A stretch of 64,000 nt of DNA from Mesorhizobium loti (GCA_002356515.1 AP017605.1:2046001-2110000); one strand, 5' to 3'. Positions 25,359 through 35,342 are shown, counted from the first letter of the stretch. The notes: generated from the letters alone by a model not told the origin. Translations and numbers: made by a program.

Positions 25359-25703
25359 TCATCCGCTGGCCGAGCGTCTCGCTGTAAAGGCAAGGTCCCG
25401 CCGAATGGCGTCCCATTTGTCCTGGGACAGACCGGCAAGCAGCTTTTCGTCGAGATGGCCTAATCGAATGAGATGGGCAAGAACGTAGATCAGCTGCGAA
25501 TAGCGGTAATCGAACATCCGATCGATATCCCGCCGCTCTTCACGAAGATAGTCTTCCAGCTCCCACATTTCGGAGGGCTGCGTCACCGCACTCGCCTTGC
25601 GCTTGAATTCGGCCATCGTCTTTGCGAGCGCGGCCTCAAGAGCCATATCGAAGGCATGACGGGCGAGCTTCTTTTCGGAAGCAGACCAACTGAAACCATT
25701 CAT
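25359..25703 (-). CDS. fluorescence-recovery-protein-like (FRP-like) helical protein
   Basis: A 114-residue all-helical protein. From memory of the cyanobacterial FRP sequence, the pattern matches along its full length: WS at residues 6-7, A...F..A.E..L in helix one, MWELEDYLREERRDID in the middle, then DYRYSQLIYVLAHLI, G.LDE..LAGLS.DK near the end. In cyanobacteria FRP binds the orange carotenoid protein and speeds its return to the inactive state; no OCP or photosynthesis gene is in this window. The ATG has AAGGAG well placed. In a non-photosynthetic bacterium the partner and role are unknown. Confidence 0.72.
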   Translation of the reverse strand: MNGFSWSASEKKLARHAFDMALEAALAKTMAEFKRKASAVTQPSEMWELEDYLREERRDIDRMFDYRYSQLIYVLAHLIRLGHLDEKLLAGLSQDKWDAIRRDLAFTARRSASG

Positions 25704-25765
25704 TGGATATCTCCTTAGATGCCCTGTGAATTCAGCCCAAGATTTTCATAAAACCACGCCTGCTG

Positions 25766-26413
25766 CTACCCCCGCGCCGCCCAGAGCAAACCGCGCTCGA
25801 CAATCAGCGCCATCTCCGGCACCGCGAACTCATCCGCCGTGTGCCCAAGCGAACTGTAAAACACCCTCCCCGCGCCATATCTTCGCTTCCAGACGACCGG
25901 CATAACGACGCCGCCAATGCCCGGAAAATGCGCGTCGCTGAAGGTCGTCGTCGCCAGCACCTCGTTGCTCGGGTCGACATGCATGTAATACTGCTCCGAC
26001 CGATAGGCGAAATCGCTGATACCCTTGGTGATCGGGTCGTCCGGTTGTGTGATCACCACACGATAGTCGATGATGTTGCCGGGATGCGCGACCCACTGGC
26101 CGCCGGTCATGAACTGATAGTCGGGCTCGTTGCGGAAACTGTCGCCCATCGTGCCGTGAAAACCGCCAAGCCCGCTTCCTGCGCGAACCGCCTGCGTCAG
26201 GTTCTGCAGCTCGGCCTTCTCGATCGTCGACATGGTGATGACCGGCACGATGAGATCGAAGGAAGGCAGTTCCGGATCGGCGAACATCGCCGTGCCCTGG
26301 CCCAGCGTGACATCGAACCCGTTGCGCTGAAGCAGCGCGCGGATGAAATTGGCGCTGCGTTCCGGCGTGTGGCCTTCCCAGCCGCCCCAGGCAATCAGGG
26401 CCTTCTTTGGCAT
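25766..26413 (-). CDS. ThuA-like protein (glutamine-amidotransferase-like fold)
   Basis: A 215-residue protein of the ThuA family, named after a trehalose-utilisation gene of rhizobia. Recognisable parts are ALIAWGGWEGHTPE, the VRAGSGLGGFHGTMGDSF segment, QWVAHPGNI, a DEQYY-like SEQYYMHVDP motif and the end VFYSSLGHTADEF. The fold resembles class I glutamine amidotransferases but without their catalytic Cys. AGGAGG lies eight bases before the ATG. Family members accompany sugar oxidation genes, often beside MocA-type dehydrogenases; here such a gene lies 3 kb away. Confidence 0.88.
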   Translation of the reverse strand: MPKKALIAWGGWEGHTPERSANFIRALLQRNGFDVTLGQGTAMFADPELPSFDLIVPVITMSTIEKAELQNLTQAVRAGSGLGGFHGTMGDSFRNEPDYQFMTGGQWVAHPGNIIDYRVVITQPDDPITKGISDFAYRSEQYYMHVDPSNEVLATTTFSDAHFPGIGGVVMPVVWKRRYGAGRVFYSSLGHTADEFAVPEMALIVERGLLWAARG

Positions 26414-26466
26414 GCCATGAACCTCCTGAATCGCCCGCCGCGATCGATGGTTACACGGCGCGGCGG

Positions 26467-27489
26467 TCAGCGCCAGCCCAGGGCCGGCGCGACATGCGTC
26501 AGGATCGCCTCGATGACATGGGCGTTGTAGTCGACGCCGAGCTGGTTGGGCACGGTGAGCAGCAGCGTGTCGGCTTCGGCGATCGCCTCGTCCTGCGCCA
26601 GCTCCTTGATCAGCACGTCAGGCTCGGCGGCGTAGCTGCGGCCGAAGATCGCCCTGGTATTCTCCTCGATGAAGCCGATCTGGTCGCGGCTTTCATTGCC
26701 GCGGCCGAAATAGGCGCGGTCGCGGTCATCGACCAGCGCGAAGATGCTGCGGCTGACCGAAACGCGCGGCTCGCGCTCGTGGCCGGCCGCCTTCCAGGCC
26801 TCGCGATAGATGCGGATCTGCTCGGCCTGCTGGATGTGGAAGGGCTTGCCGCTCTCGTCGAATTTGAGCGTCGAGCTCTGCAGATTCATGCCGAGCTTGG
26901 CCGCCCATTCCGAGGTGGCGTTGGTGGCCGCGCCCCACCAGATGCGCTCACGCAGGCCTTCCGAATGCGGCTCGAGCCGAAGCAGCCCGGGCGGGTTGGG
27001 GAACATCGGCCGCGGATTGGGCTGGCCAAAACCTTCGCCGCGCAGCGTGTCGAGGAAAACCTCGGCGTGATGCCGCGCCATGTCGGCGTCGCTTTTGCCT
27101 TCCGGCGGCTGGTAGCCGAAATAGCGCCAGCCATCGATGACCTGCTCGGGCGAGCCACGGCTGATGCCGAGCTGCAGGCGCCCGCCGGCGATGATGTCGG
27201 CGGCACCCGCATCCTCGGCCATGTAGAGCGGATTCTCATAGCGCATGTCGATGACCGCCGTGCCGATCTCGATGCGGCTGGTCTTGGCCCCGACAGCCGC
27301 CAGCAGCGGGAATGGCGAGGCGAGCTGGCGGGCAAAGTGGTGCACGCGGAAATAGGCGCCGTCCGCGCCGAGCTGTTCGGCCGCGACGGCGAGATCGATG
27401 GACTGCAGCAGCGCGTCAGAGGCCGAGCGCACCTGCGATTGCGACGAGGGCGTCCAGTGCCCGAACGAGAGGAAACCGATTTTTTTCAT
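26467..27489 (-). CDS. luciferase-like (LLM class) flavin-dependent monooxygenase
   Basis: A 340-residue TIM-barrel protein of the bacterial luciferase family. It starts IGFLSFGHWTPS, has AEQLGADGAYFRVHHFARQL in the second unit, RIEIGTAVIDMRYENPLYMAEDAGAAD in the third and LQLGISRGSPEQVIDGW in the centre. Such enzymes use reduced flavin and oxygen to oxidise small organic molecules. The gene is divergent from the CoA transferase gene and 53 bases upstream of the ThuA-like gene on the same strand. The substrate is unknown. Confidence 0.88.
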   Translation of the reverse strand: MKKIGFLSFGHWTPSSQSQVRSASDALLQSIDLAVAAEQLGADGAYFRVHHFARQLASPFPLLAAVGAKTSRIEIGTAVIDMRYENPLYMAEDAGAADIIAGGRLQLGISRGSPEQVIDGWRYFGYQPPEGKSDADMARHHAEVFLDTLRGEGFGQPNPRPMFPNPPGLLRLEPHSEGLRERIWWGAATNATSEWAAKLGMNLQSSTLKFDESGKPFHIQQAEQIRIYREAWKAAGHEREPRVSVSRSIFALVDDRDRAYFGRGNESRDQIGFIEENTRAIFGRSYAAEPDVLIKELAQDEAIAEADTLLLTVPNQLGVDYNAHVIEAILTHVAPALGWR

Positions 27490-27590
27490 GGCCCTGAAGT
27501 ATATGCGGGCGGCACGTGCTTCAATGCCAAAACAGCGGGGTTACACACCGTCGCCTTGCGCGATACTCAGGAGTCGCCGTGGAGGGTCGA

Positions 27591-28688
<1,098 letters not shown>

Positions 28689-28777
28689 AATCGGCGAGAT
28701 TTAGCCTGCTGGAAATCCACCATTGGCTGCCGGGAATTGGCCTGACACTGGCTTGAGCCGACCTCCGAGCGGGCCAG

Positions 28778-29074
28778 CTACTTCCCGCAATGGTGATCGT
28801 TGATCTTGTTTATCGCATTCGCGTCCGGCCCCACCCGATTGTAGGAGCAGGCGCCGGCGGCGGTGGTGAACAGCTGCTGGTCATAGTAGCGCGGGCCGCC
28901 GAACAGGAAGCCGATGAGATCGTCATCGGCGGGAACATAGCGTTCCGGCTCGGCCTGATTGTAGTAGTGGTTCTGAGTGTGGTGGCGGTGCTTGGCCCCG
29001 GCGGATGCCGGCGCGGTCATGCCGCAGGCCGTCGCCAGGGCAAGAGCGCAGATCGCAAAGCGTTTCGTCGTCAT
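28778..29074 (-). CDS. small secreted protein, unknown function
   Basis: A 98-residue protein with an export signal of about 26 residues ending in ASA. The mature part starts with a His-rich KHRHHTQNHYYNQ stretch and carries two Cys (ACSYNR and DHHCGK) that could form a disulphide. Periplasmic or surface location is likely; His clusters could bind metal, which is inference only. The ATG at 29074 has AGGAGGG before it. Confidence 0.7.
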   Translation of the reverse strand: MTTKRFAICALALATACGMTAPASAGAKHRHHTQNHYYNQAEPERYVPADDDLIGFLFGGPRYYDQQLFTTAAGACSYNRVGPDANAINKINDHHCGK

Positions 29075-29200
29075 CGGCAACACCCTCCTGGCCGTTCACG
29101 CTTCCTATATAGGCAAAAATCGCCGGCCGGACAAAGGTTCCCTGGCAAGGGTTCACCTGCCCCGCGATTTGCATGCCTCACCTGAATATCGGCATACCCC

Positions 29201-30697
29201 TCAGTCGGTCTGGATCCAGACTGACTTGGTCTCCAGATACTCATGCAGATGCTCGATGCCGCCTTCGCGGCCGTAGCCGGACATCTTCATGCCGCCGAAC
29301 GGCACCGCCGGGTCGATGGCGTGGTACATGTTGACCCAGACCGAGCCGGCCTTGATGAGGCGTGCCAGCTTGTGCGCGGTGCCGAGATGCGTGGTGAAGA
29401 TGCCGGCCGCCAGCCCATAGGGCGTCGCATTGGCGCGCGTGACCGCCTCGTCCAGCGTGTCGAAGGGCATGGCGGAAATGACCGGCCCGAAAATCTCCTC
29501 GCGCGCGATGGTCATCTTGTCGGACACCGCGCCGAAGACGGTCGGCGCGATGAAATTGCCACCATCGTAGAGTTCGCCCGTCAGCCGCGATCCGCCGGCG
29601 ACCAGTTCCGCGCCCTCGTCGTTGCCGGCCTTGATGTAGCCCTCCACCTTGCCGGCCTGCCTGGCATTGATCAGCGGCCCGATTTCGGTCTCCGCCTCGA
29701 TGCCGTGGCCGATGCGCAGCTTGCCGGCGAATTCGGCGACCCGGCGCACGAATTCGTCGTGGATTTCGCGCGCCACGAACAGCCGCGAACCGGCAATGCA
29801 GATCTGGCCCGAATGCACGAACACCGCCATTGCCGCGACCGGAACCGCCTTGTCGATGTCGGCGTCGCGGCAGACGATGATCGGTGACTTGCCGCCGAGC
29901 TCCAGCGACACGCGCTTGAGATTGGTGACCCCTGCCCGCGCAATCGCTTGTCCGGTCAGCGTCGAGCCGGTGAAGACGATCTTGTTGACGTCGGGATGTT
30001 CGGCAAGCCGCGCGCCGGCCTCGGCGCCAGTGCCGGTGACGATGTTGACGACGCCGTCGGGCACGCCGGCCTCCTGCATCAGCCTGGCGATCAGCAGCGG
30101 CGTCAGCGAGGCATCCTCGGAAGGTTTCAGGACGATGGTGCAGCCGGTGGCGAGCGCCGGCGCGATCTTCCAGATCGAGGCGGCGGTCGGCGCATTCCAG
30201 GGAATGATCGCGCCGACGACGCCGACCGGCTCGCGCCTAGTGAAGGAGACGATCTCTCCGGGAATGGAATTGTCGATCGCCTCGCCATGCAGCGCCGTCG
30301 CCATGCCGCCATAGAAGCGCAGCATGCCGATGACGCGGCGCCGGTTGGCCAGCGTGCGCGTGATCGGCAGGCCCATGTCGAGCGTGTCGGAAACGCTGAG
30401 CTCTTCCCAATGCGTCTCGAACAGATCGGCGATGCGCAACAGCACGCACTGCCGCTCATAGGGCGAGAATTTCGACCATGGGCCTTCGAAGGCCGCGCGT
30501 GCGGCGGCCACCGCTGCATCGATGTCGGCGGCCCCGCCGCGCGGCACCGTCGCCAGCACCTCGCCTGTCGCAGGGTTGAGCGCCTGCATCACCTCACCGG
30601 ACTGTGCCGCAACCCACTTGCCGCCGATGAACATCGGCCGGAATTCGCCGTGGTAGAGCGTCGCGGCCTTCGCCCTCGGGTCGAAATTCAGCGTCAT
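29201..30697 (-). CDS. NAD-dependent aldehyde dehydrogenase
   Basis: A 498-residue ALDH. FIGGKWVAAQSGE opens the cofactor domain, IPWNAPTAASIWKIAPAL binds NAD, FTGSTLTG follows, Glu lies in LELGGKSP and the catalytic Cys in SGQICIAG; the end VPFGGMKMSGYGREGG is typical of betaine-aldehyde-like enzymes. GAGGAGGA precedes the ATG. It is divergent from the TMADH-like gene, and the operator-like palindrome at 30861-30886 lies in their shared gap. Demethylation of N-methyl groups releases aldehydes, which would fit an ALDH here, but it could also act on a longer aldehyde. Confidence 0.92.
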   Translation of the reverse strand: MTLNFDPRAKAATLYHGEFRPMFIGGKWVAAQSGEVMQALNPATGEVLATVPRGGAADIDAAVAAARAAFEGPWSKFSPYERQCVLLRIADLFETHWEELSVSDTLDMGLPITRTLANRRRVIGMLRFYGGMATALHGEAIDNSIPGEIVSFTRREPVGVVGAIIPWNAPTAASIWKIAPALATGCTIVLKPSEDASLTPLLIARLMQEAGVPDGVVNIVTGTGAEAGARLAEHPDVNKIVFTGSTLTGQAIARAGVTNLKRVSLELGGKSPIIVCRDADIDKAVPVAAMAVFVHSGQICIAGSRLFVAREIHDEFVRRVAEFAGKLRIGHGIEAETEIGPLINARQAGKVEGYIKAGNDEGAELVAGGSRLTGELYDGGNFIAPTVFGAVSDKMTIAREEIFGPVISAMPFDTLDEAVTRANATPYGLAAGIFTTHLGTAHKLARLIKAGSVWVNMYHAIDPAVPFGGMKMSGYGREGGIEHLHEYLETKSVWIQTD

Positions 30698-30860
30698 CGC
30701 GTCCTCCTCACGAATTCCGCCGCGACTATTACTCCCGCCACCGGCGACCTCAAACAAGGAAAGCTAAAAGGGCGTTCAGATAATCGGACTGTGCAATCCG
30801 AGCGCCGCCTGAGCCACGCCAACGCTTTGGGCCATTGCGTTCTGCAATATCACAGAATAT

Positions 30861-30886
30861 GCTTGTTGTACGATCGTTCAACAAGC
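30861..30886. promoter_or_regulatory. palindromic operator before the TMADH-like gene (site 1)
   Basis: Eight-base arms GCTTGTTG and CAACAAGC flank the core TACGATCGTT; 12 of 13 pairs match. It lies 17 bases before the ATG at 30904. The inner 22 bases equal the reverse complement of the site at 46044-46065 except at one base near the centre. The size and symmetry fit a TetR/BetI-type operator. Confidence 0.75.
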
Positions 30887-30903
30887 GTTTTTGCGAAGCC
30901 CCA

Positions 30904-33006
30904 ATGACCTGCAATCCCCGCTACGAAATCCTGTTCGAGCCGATGCGCATCGGACCGGTCACCGCGCCGAACCGCTTCTACCAGGTGCCGCATGCCAGCG
31001 GCATGACCAACGCCCTTCCAAGGGTGCGTGCGGCCTTTCGCGAAGCCAAGGCCGAGGGCGGGTGGGGCGTGATCTGCACCGGCGCCTGTTCGATCGACCC
31101 GAGCTCGGACGACGCGCCGCTGCCTTTCGCCACGCTGTGGGACGACAACGACATCCGCGCCCATGCACTGATGACGGAAGCCGTGCACCGCCATGGCTCG
31201 CTGGCCGGCGTGGAGCTCTGGCACGGCGGCGCGTCCGTCATGAACAGAACAAGCCGGCTGCCGCCGCTGTCGCCCTCGGGAATTCCCTGGATGGCCACGC
31301 ATGTCGGCTTCATGGGCAATCTGCGGCCGAAGACCATGGACAAGGCCGACATAAAAGAGGTGCTGCGATGCCAGGCCGAGGCGGCGCGCAAGGCGCGCAC
31401 CGCCGGCTTCGACATCGTCTACGTCTATGCCGGCATGGGCTATCTCGGCTACGAATTCCTGCTTCCGGAATACAATCATCGCACCGACGAGTACGGCGGA
31501 TTGATCGAGAATCGCGTGCGCTTCGTGCGCGAGATGATCGAGGTCACCAGGGATGCCGTCGGTAAGGATTGCGGCGTCGCCCTGCGCGTCAGCCTCGAAG
31601 AATTGCGCGGCCGGCCCGGCCGCAACCAGCCTTCTGAAGCACACGAACTGATCGAGCTCCTGGCCGACCTGCCCGACCTGTTCGACGTCAAGATGGATTC
31701 CAGCCCGACCGACTGTTCGGCCTCACGCTTCACCGGTGAAGGGAGCCACGAGCCAGTAATCGATTTCGTCAAGTCGCTGACGAAAAAGCCGGTGGTTGGC
31801 GTCGGCCGCTTCACCTCGCCCGACACCATGGTGTCGCAGATCAAGCGCGGCGTGCTCGACTTCATCGGCGGCGCGCGGCCCTCCATCGCCGACCCCTTCC
31901 TGCCGGCCAAGATCCGCGAGGGCCGCGAGGCCGAAATCCGCGAATGCATCGGCTGCAACATCTGCATTTCCAGCTGGCATGACGGCGTGCCGGTGCGCTG
32001 CACCCAGAACCCGACCGCCGGGGAGGAATGGCGGCGCGGCTGGCATCCCGAACGCGTCGAGCGCACCGACAGGCCGGAACGCATCCTGATTGTCGGCGGC
32101 GGGCCGGCCGGGCTCGAATGCGCGTTGACGCTTGGCCGTCGCGGCCATGAGGTGACGCTCGCCGACAGCAGCCGCAGCTTCGGCGGACGGCTGACCTTCG
32201 AGAAGACGCTGCCCGGCCTGTCGGCCTGGAACCGCGTCGTCGAGTACCGCCTCGGGCGCCTGAGCGAAATGGGCAATGTCTTGCTCTATCCCGAGAGTGT
32301 TTTGGGCGTGGACGAGATCATCGATCTCGCCCCGGAGCGCGTGGTGCTGGCGACCGGCGCGCGCTGGACCAACATGCTCTATTCCTCGCTCGAGATTCCG
32401 GTCGGCCGGCTCGACCATCCCCACGTATTCACACCTGACGACATCGCCGCCGGCCGGCTCCCGCAGGGACCGACATTGGTCTTCGATTTCGACAATTACT
32501 ACATGGGCGGCGTGCTGACCGAGTTCCTGGCGGGACAAGGTATTCCGGTCAGCTACGTCACCCCGGCCGGCCAGGCGTCGGCCTGGACGATCATGACCAA
32601 CGAGCTGCCGCTGGTGCATCGCGCGCTGGCACGGCGCAAGGTGCCGGTGACGACGCTGCATTTCCTGAAATCCTTCGATGGCGAGACGGCGACGCTGGCG
32701 CATCTGTTTACCGGCGAGGAGAGCAGCATTGCCTGCCGCTCGGTGCTGATCGTTGGACTGCGCTTGCCACGCAACGAACTGTTCGAAGCGCTGACAGAAC
32801 GGGCGGACGCACTCGCGGCCGCCGGCATCCGCAGCGTCGATCGCATCGGCGACACGCTGGCCCCCGGCGCCATCGCCCACGCCGTGCACAGCGGCCACAA
32901 GCTCGCGCAAGAGATCGGCGCAAAAACCCGCTGGCAGCCCTACCGCCGCGACACGCCGATCGTCGATGCGGTGACGGATTTCGATATGCGCACAGCCGCT
33001 GAATAG
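30904..33006 (+). CDS. trimethylamine-dehydrogenase-like FMN/4Fe-4S/FAD-type oxidoreductase
   Basis: A 700-residue protein of the old-yellow-enzyme plus NAD(P)/FAD-like domain type. The barrel runs to about residue 340, with NRFYQVPH at 23-30 and GVGRFTSPDTM. The iron-sulphur motif CIGCNIC...CTQN keeps all four Cys of TMADH. A Rossmann domain starts at ILIVGGGPAGLE. Compared with Methylophilus TMADH (recalled numbering), the FMN-linking Cys30 is Ala31 and the substrate-bowl Tyr60 is Ala61. So FMN is probably not covalently bound and trimethylamine is probably not the substrate. N-methylproline demethylase StcD is a related alternative. It lies directly before the MttB-family gene. Confidence 0.88.
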   Translation: MTCNPRYEILFEPMRIGPVTAPNRFYQVPHASGMTNALPRVRAAFREAKAEGGWGVICTGACSIDPSSDDAPLPFATLWDDNDIRAHALMTEAVHRHGSLAGVELWHGGASVMNRTSRLPPLSPSGIPWMATHVGFMGNLRPKTMDKADIKEVLRCQAEAARKARTAGFDIVYVYAGMGYLGYEFLLPEYNHRTDEYGGLIENRVRFVREMIEVTRDAVGKDCGVALRVSLEELRGRPGRNQPSEAHELIELLADLPDLFDVKMDSSPTDCSASRFTGEGSHEPVIDFVKSLTKKPVVGVGRFTSPDTMVSQIKRGVLDFIGGARPSIADPFLPAKIREGREAEIRECIGCNICISSWHDGVPVRCTQNPTAGEEWRRGWHPERVERTDRPERILIVGGGPAGLECALTLGRRGHEVTLADSSRSFGGRLTFEKTLPGLSAWNRVVEYRLGRLSEMGNVLLYPESVLGVDEIIDLAPERVVLATGARWTNMLYSSLEIPVGRLDHPHVFTPDDIAAGRLPQGPTLVFDFDNYYMGGVLTEFLAGQGIPVSYVTPAGQASAWTIMTNELPLVHRALARRKVPVTTLHFLKSFDGETATLAHLFTGEESSIACRSVLIVGLRLPRNELFEALTERADALAAAGIRSVDRIGDTLAPGAIAHAVHSGHKLAQEIGAKTRWQPYRRDTPIVDAVTDFDMRTAAE

Positions 33007-33060
33007 GAGCAATTCCAGGAAAAGTGTGAAGCGGTTTTCCCACAGGAATTGCGTCAAACA
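33007..33060. repeat. intergenic stem-loop repeat, copy inside an operon
   Basis: GCAATTCC (33009-33016) pairs with GGAATTGC (33045-33052), and inside it GGAAAA (33018-33023) pairs with TTTTCC (33035-33040), giving a nested hairpin with a GTGTGAAGCGG loop. The same element occurs at 58317-58378 and, shuffled, at 17765-17870. It lies between the flavoprotein stop and the MttB-family start and could set their relative mRNA stability. Confidence 0.8.
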
Positions 33061-33077
33061 GGGAGGTCTAGAAGGCC

Positions 33078-34616
33078 ATGGAACGCATTGCCGCACGTCG
33101 CAGACCCGGCCGCCCGCAGCGCGAGATCGGCGGCATCGAGCAGCGGCCGTGGAAGCAGCTGACGCGACCCTACGCGCCGATCGAGATCCTGTCGGCCGAC
33201 CATGTCCAGACGATCCACGAAATGGGTCTCACCATTCTCGAGGAAATCGGCATGCGCGTGCTGCAGCCGCGGGCGCGGCAGCTCTATCGCTCGGCCGGCT
33301 GCGATGTCGACGAAGGCGAGATGCGGGTGCGCTTCGACCGCGCCATGGTGATGGAGCGCGTCGCCATGGCGCCGTCATCCTTCGAGCTGCGCGCCCGCAA
33401 TCCTGCCAAGAACGTCAAGGTCGGCGGACGGCACTGCATCCTGTCATCGGTCGGCGGCCCGGCCTATGTCATGGACAATGATCGCGGCCGCCGCCCCGGC
33501 ACCTATGCCGAGATGTGCGACTATCTGAAACTGATCCAGTCGTTCAACGTGCTGCACCAGGAAGGCGGCGGCCCGTTCGAGCCGCTCGACCTGCACCAGA
33601 ACACGCGCCATCTCGACCTCTACTATGCCGAGATCACCTTGCTCGACAAGAACTGGCAGCCGCAAACCCTCGGTCAGGGCCGCGCCATCGACGCGCTGGA
33701 AATGGTGGCGATTTCGCTCGGCACCACGCGCGAAAACCTTGCACGGGAGATGCCGGTCTTCACCGGCATCATCAACACCAACTCACCGCTACAGCTCGAC
33801 GAGCCGATGGCCGAAGGTCTGATCGCGCTGGCCGAGCATGGCCAGGTCAATGTCATCACGCCCTTCACGCTGGCCGGCGCGATGAGCCCGGTGACGCTTG
33901 CCGGCGCGCTGTCGCAGCAGCATGCCGAGGCGCTGGCCGGCATCGTCCTGACCCAGATCGTGCGCCCCGGCGTGCCGGTCATGTATGGCGGCTTCACCTC
34001 CAATGTCGACATGAAGACCGGCGCGCCGGCCTTCGGCACGCCCGAATACACGCAGGCCGCGCAGATCACCGGCCAACTCTGCCGGCTGATCGGCGTGCCG
34101 TTCCGCTCCAGCAATGTCACCGCCGCCAATTCGGTCGACGCGCAGGCCGCCTATGAGAGCGCGATGTCGTTGTGGGGCTGCCTGATGGGCGGCGCCAACC
34201 TGGTGCTGCATGCCGCCGGCTGGCTCGGCGGTGGGCTGACCGCGTCGTTCGAGAAACTGGTCATCGACGCCGAGATGCTGCAGATGATGTCGGCCTATTT
34301 CGACCCGCCCGTGGTCGACATCGACACGCTGGCGCTGGAAGCGGTGCGCGAGGTCGGCCCCGCCGGGCATTTCTTCGGCGCGGCACACACCATGCAGCGC
34401 TACGAGCGCGCCTTCTATTCGCCGCTGGTGTCGAACTGGGACAATTACGACACCTGGATCGAGCGCGGCCAGGTCACGGCGCGCGAGCGCGCCAATGTCG
34501 TGTGGAAACGCATGGTCGCCGAATACGAGCAGCCGCCGATCGATCCCGGCATAGACGAGGCGCTGCGCGACTATATGGAGCGGCGCAAGCGCGAGGGCGG
34601 TTGTCCGTTGAATTGA
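33078..34616 (+). CDS. MttB-family trimethylamine/quaternary-amine methyltransferase (non-pyrrolysine)
   Basis: A 512-residue TIM-barrel protein of the MttB family. Recognisable parts are LSADHVQTIHEMGLTILEEIG at the start, HEEGG-like HQEGGGPFEPLDLHQNTRHL, TPFTLAGAMSPVTLAGAL, the GVPVMYGGFTSNVDMKTGAP segment and ESAMSLWGCLMGGANLVLHAAGWL. There is no in-frame TAG, so it lacks the pyrrolysine of archaeal trimethylamine enzymes. Characterised non-pyrrolysine members (MtgB and relatives) transfer methyl groups from glycine betaine, proline betaine or carnitine to a corrinoid protein. No corrinoid protein gene is in the window. It follows the TMADH-like gene and is probably cotranscribed. Confidence 0.92.
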   Translation: MERIAARRRPGRPQREIGGIEQRPWKQLTRPYAPIEILSADHVQTIHEMGLTILEEIGMRVLQPRARQLYRSAGCDVDEGEMRVRFDRAMVMERVAMAPSSFELRARNPAKNVKVGGRHCILSSVGGPAYVMDNDRGRRPGTYAEMCDYLKLIQSFNVLHQEGGGPFEPLDLHQNTRHLDLYYAEITLLDKNWQPQTLGQGRAIDALEMVAISLGTTRENLAREMPVFTGIINTNSPLQLDEPMAEGLIALAEHGQVNVITPFTLAGAMSPVTLAGALSQQHAEALAGIVLTQIVRPGVPVMYGGFTSNVDMKTGAPAFGTPEYTQAAQITGQLCRLIGVPFRSSNVTAANSVDAQAAYESAMSLWGCLMGGANLVLHAAGWLGGGLTASFEKLVIDAEMLQMMSAYFDPPVVDIDTLALEAVREVGPAGHFFGAAHTMQRYERAFYSPLVSNWDNYDTWIERGQVTARERANVVWKRMVAEYEQPPIDPGIDEALRDYMERRKREGGCPLN

Positions 34617-34685
34617 GGGGCAACCTTCGAGGGAGGAACCGGGCAGGACAGGCCGTGGCAGGCCTCCTGGCCTCGTCGCCAGGCG

Positions 34686-35309
34686 CTACAGGCGCGATCG
34701 CTCGGCGGCGGCCGCTTCATCCGACATCGCAATGCGCATTCCAGGCCTGACGATGGCGGGATCGTAGCTCTTGCGGGCGAAGACTTCCCGCACCAGCGGC
34801 GCGAAGAAATCCAGCGGCCGTGTGGGATAGTCCGGATCGAAGCTCGACTGGTCCCATTTCTCGCAGAACTCGGCGCAGTCGTCGAAATAGGCGCTGTTCC
34901 TGAAGGCATCCCGCTTGTGCGGGTTCGCACCGACATGCTCGCCATAGTAGATCAGCTGGAAATCGCCATGCTTTTCCACCACCCAGGCGCATTGCTCGCG
35001 CACGAACGGACGCAGGATGGCGGCCGCGTATTCGTCATGATTGTAGGGCGCATAAATATCGCCGATGTCATGCAGCAGCGCCGACACCACCCAGTCGATA
35101 TCGGCGCCGGCATTCCAGGCGCGCGTCGCGGCCTGCAGCGAATGGCCGAGCCGCGTCACCTTGTAGCCCGATAGAGATTTTTCGAGTTCGACCATAGCCG
35201 CCAGAAGCCGGTCGGCCGTGCCGGTGGCGTATTCGGTCTCATGTTCGGTGAGGAAGGCATAGTCCTCGCGGTCGCCATCCTTCATCTGGGTGAACTTCAC
35301 GGTTTCCAT
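34686..35309 (-). CDS. HD-domain protein, possible PhnZ/TmpB-type diiron oxygenase
   Basis: A 207-residue HD-domain protein. Candidate metal ligands are His56 (GHSLQA), His80-Asp81 (ALLHDIGD), His91, His114 (VEKHGDF) and a later Asp in the WDQSSFDPDYP region. The spacing H-24-HD-n-H-23-H resembles PhnZ and TmpB, HD proteins that use a mixed-valence diiron site to oxidise phosphonates, including a trimethylammonio-phosphonate in the TmpB case. An ordinary phosphohydrolase is the alternative. It is the last gene of the leftward unit with the Rieske and amidohydrolase genes; GGAG precedes the ATG. Confidence 0.75.
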   Translation of the reverse strand: METVKFTQMKDGDREDYAFLTEHETEYATGTADRLLAAMVELEKSLSGYKVTRLGHSLQAATRAWNAGADIDWVVSALLHDIGDIYAPYNHDEYAAAILRPFVREQCAWVVEKHGDFQLIYYGEHVGANPHKRDAFRNSAYFDDCAEFCEKWDQSSFDPDYPTRPLDFFAPLVREVFARKSYDPAIVRPGMRIAMSDEAAAAERSRL

Positions 35310-35342
35310 CGTCCGGACTCCAAAATTTGCGGCACGCGGCGA

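Noticed and set aside
33078..34616. A pyrrolysine-type MttB
   Set aside because: The reading frame has no internal TAG and runs full length, so it is a non-pyrrolysine member.
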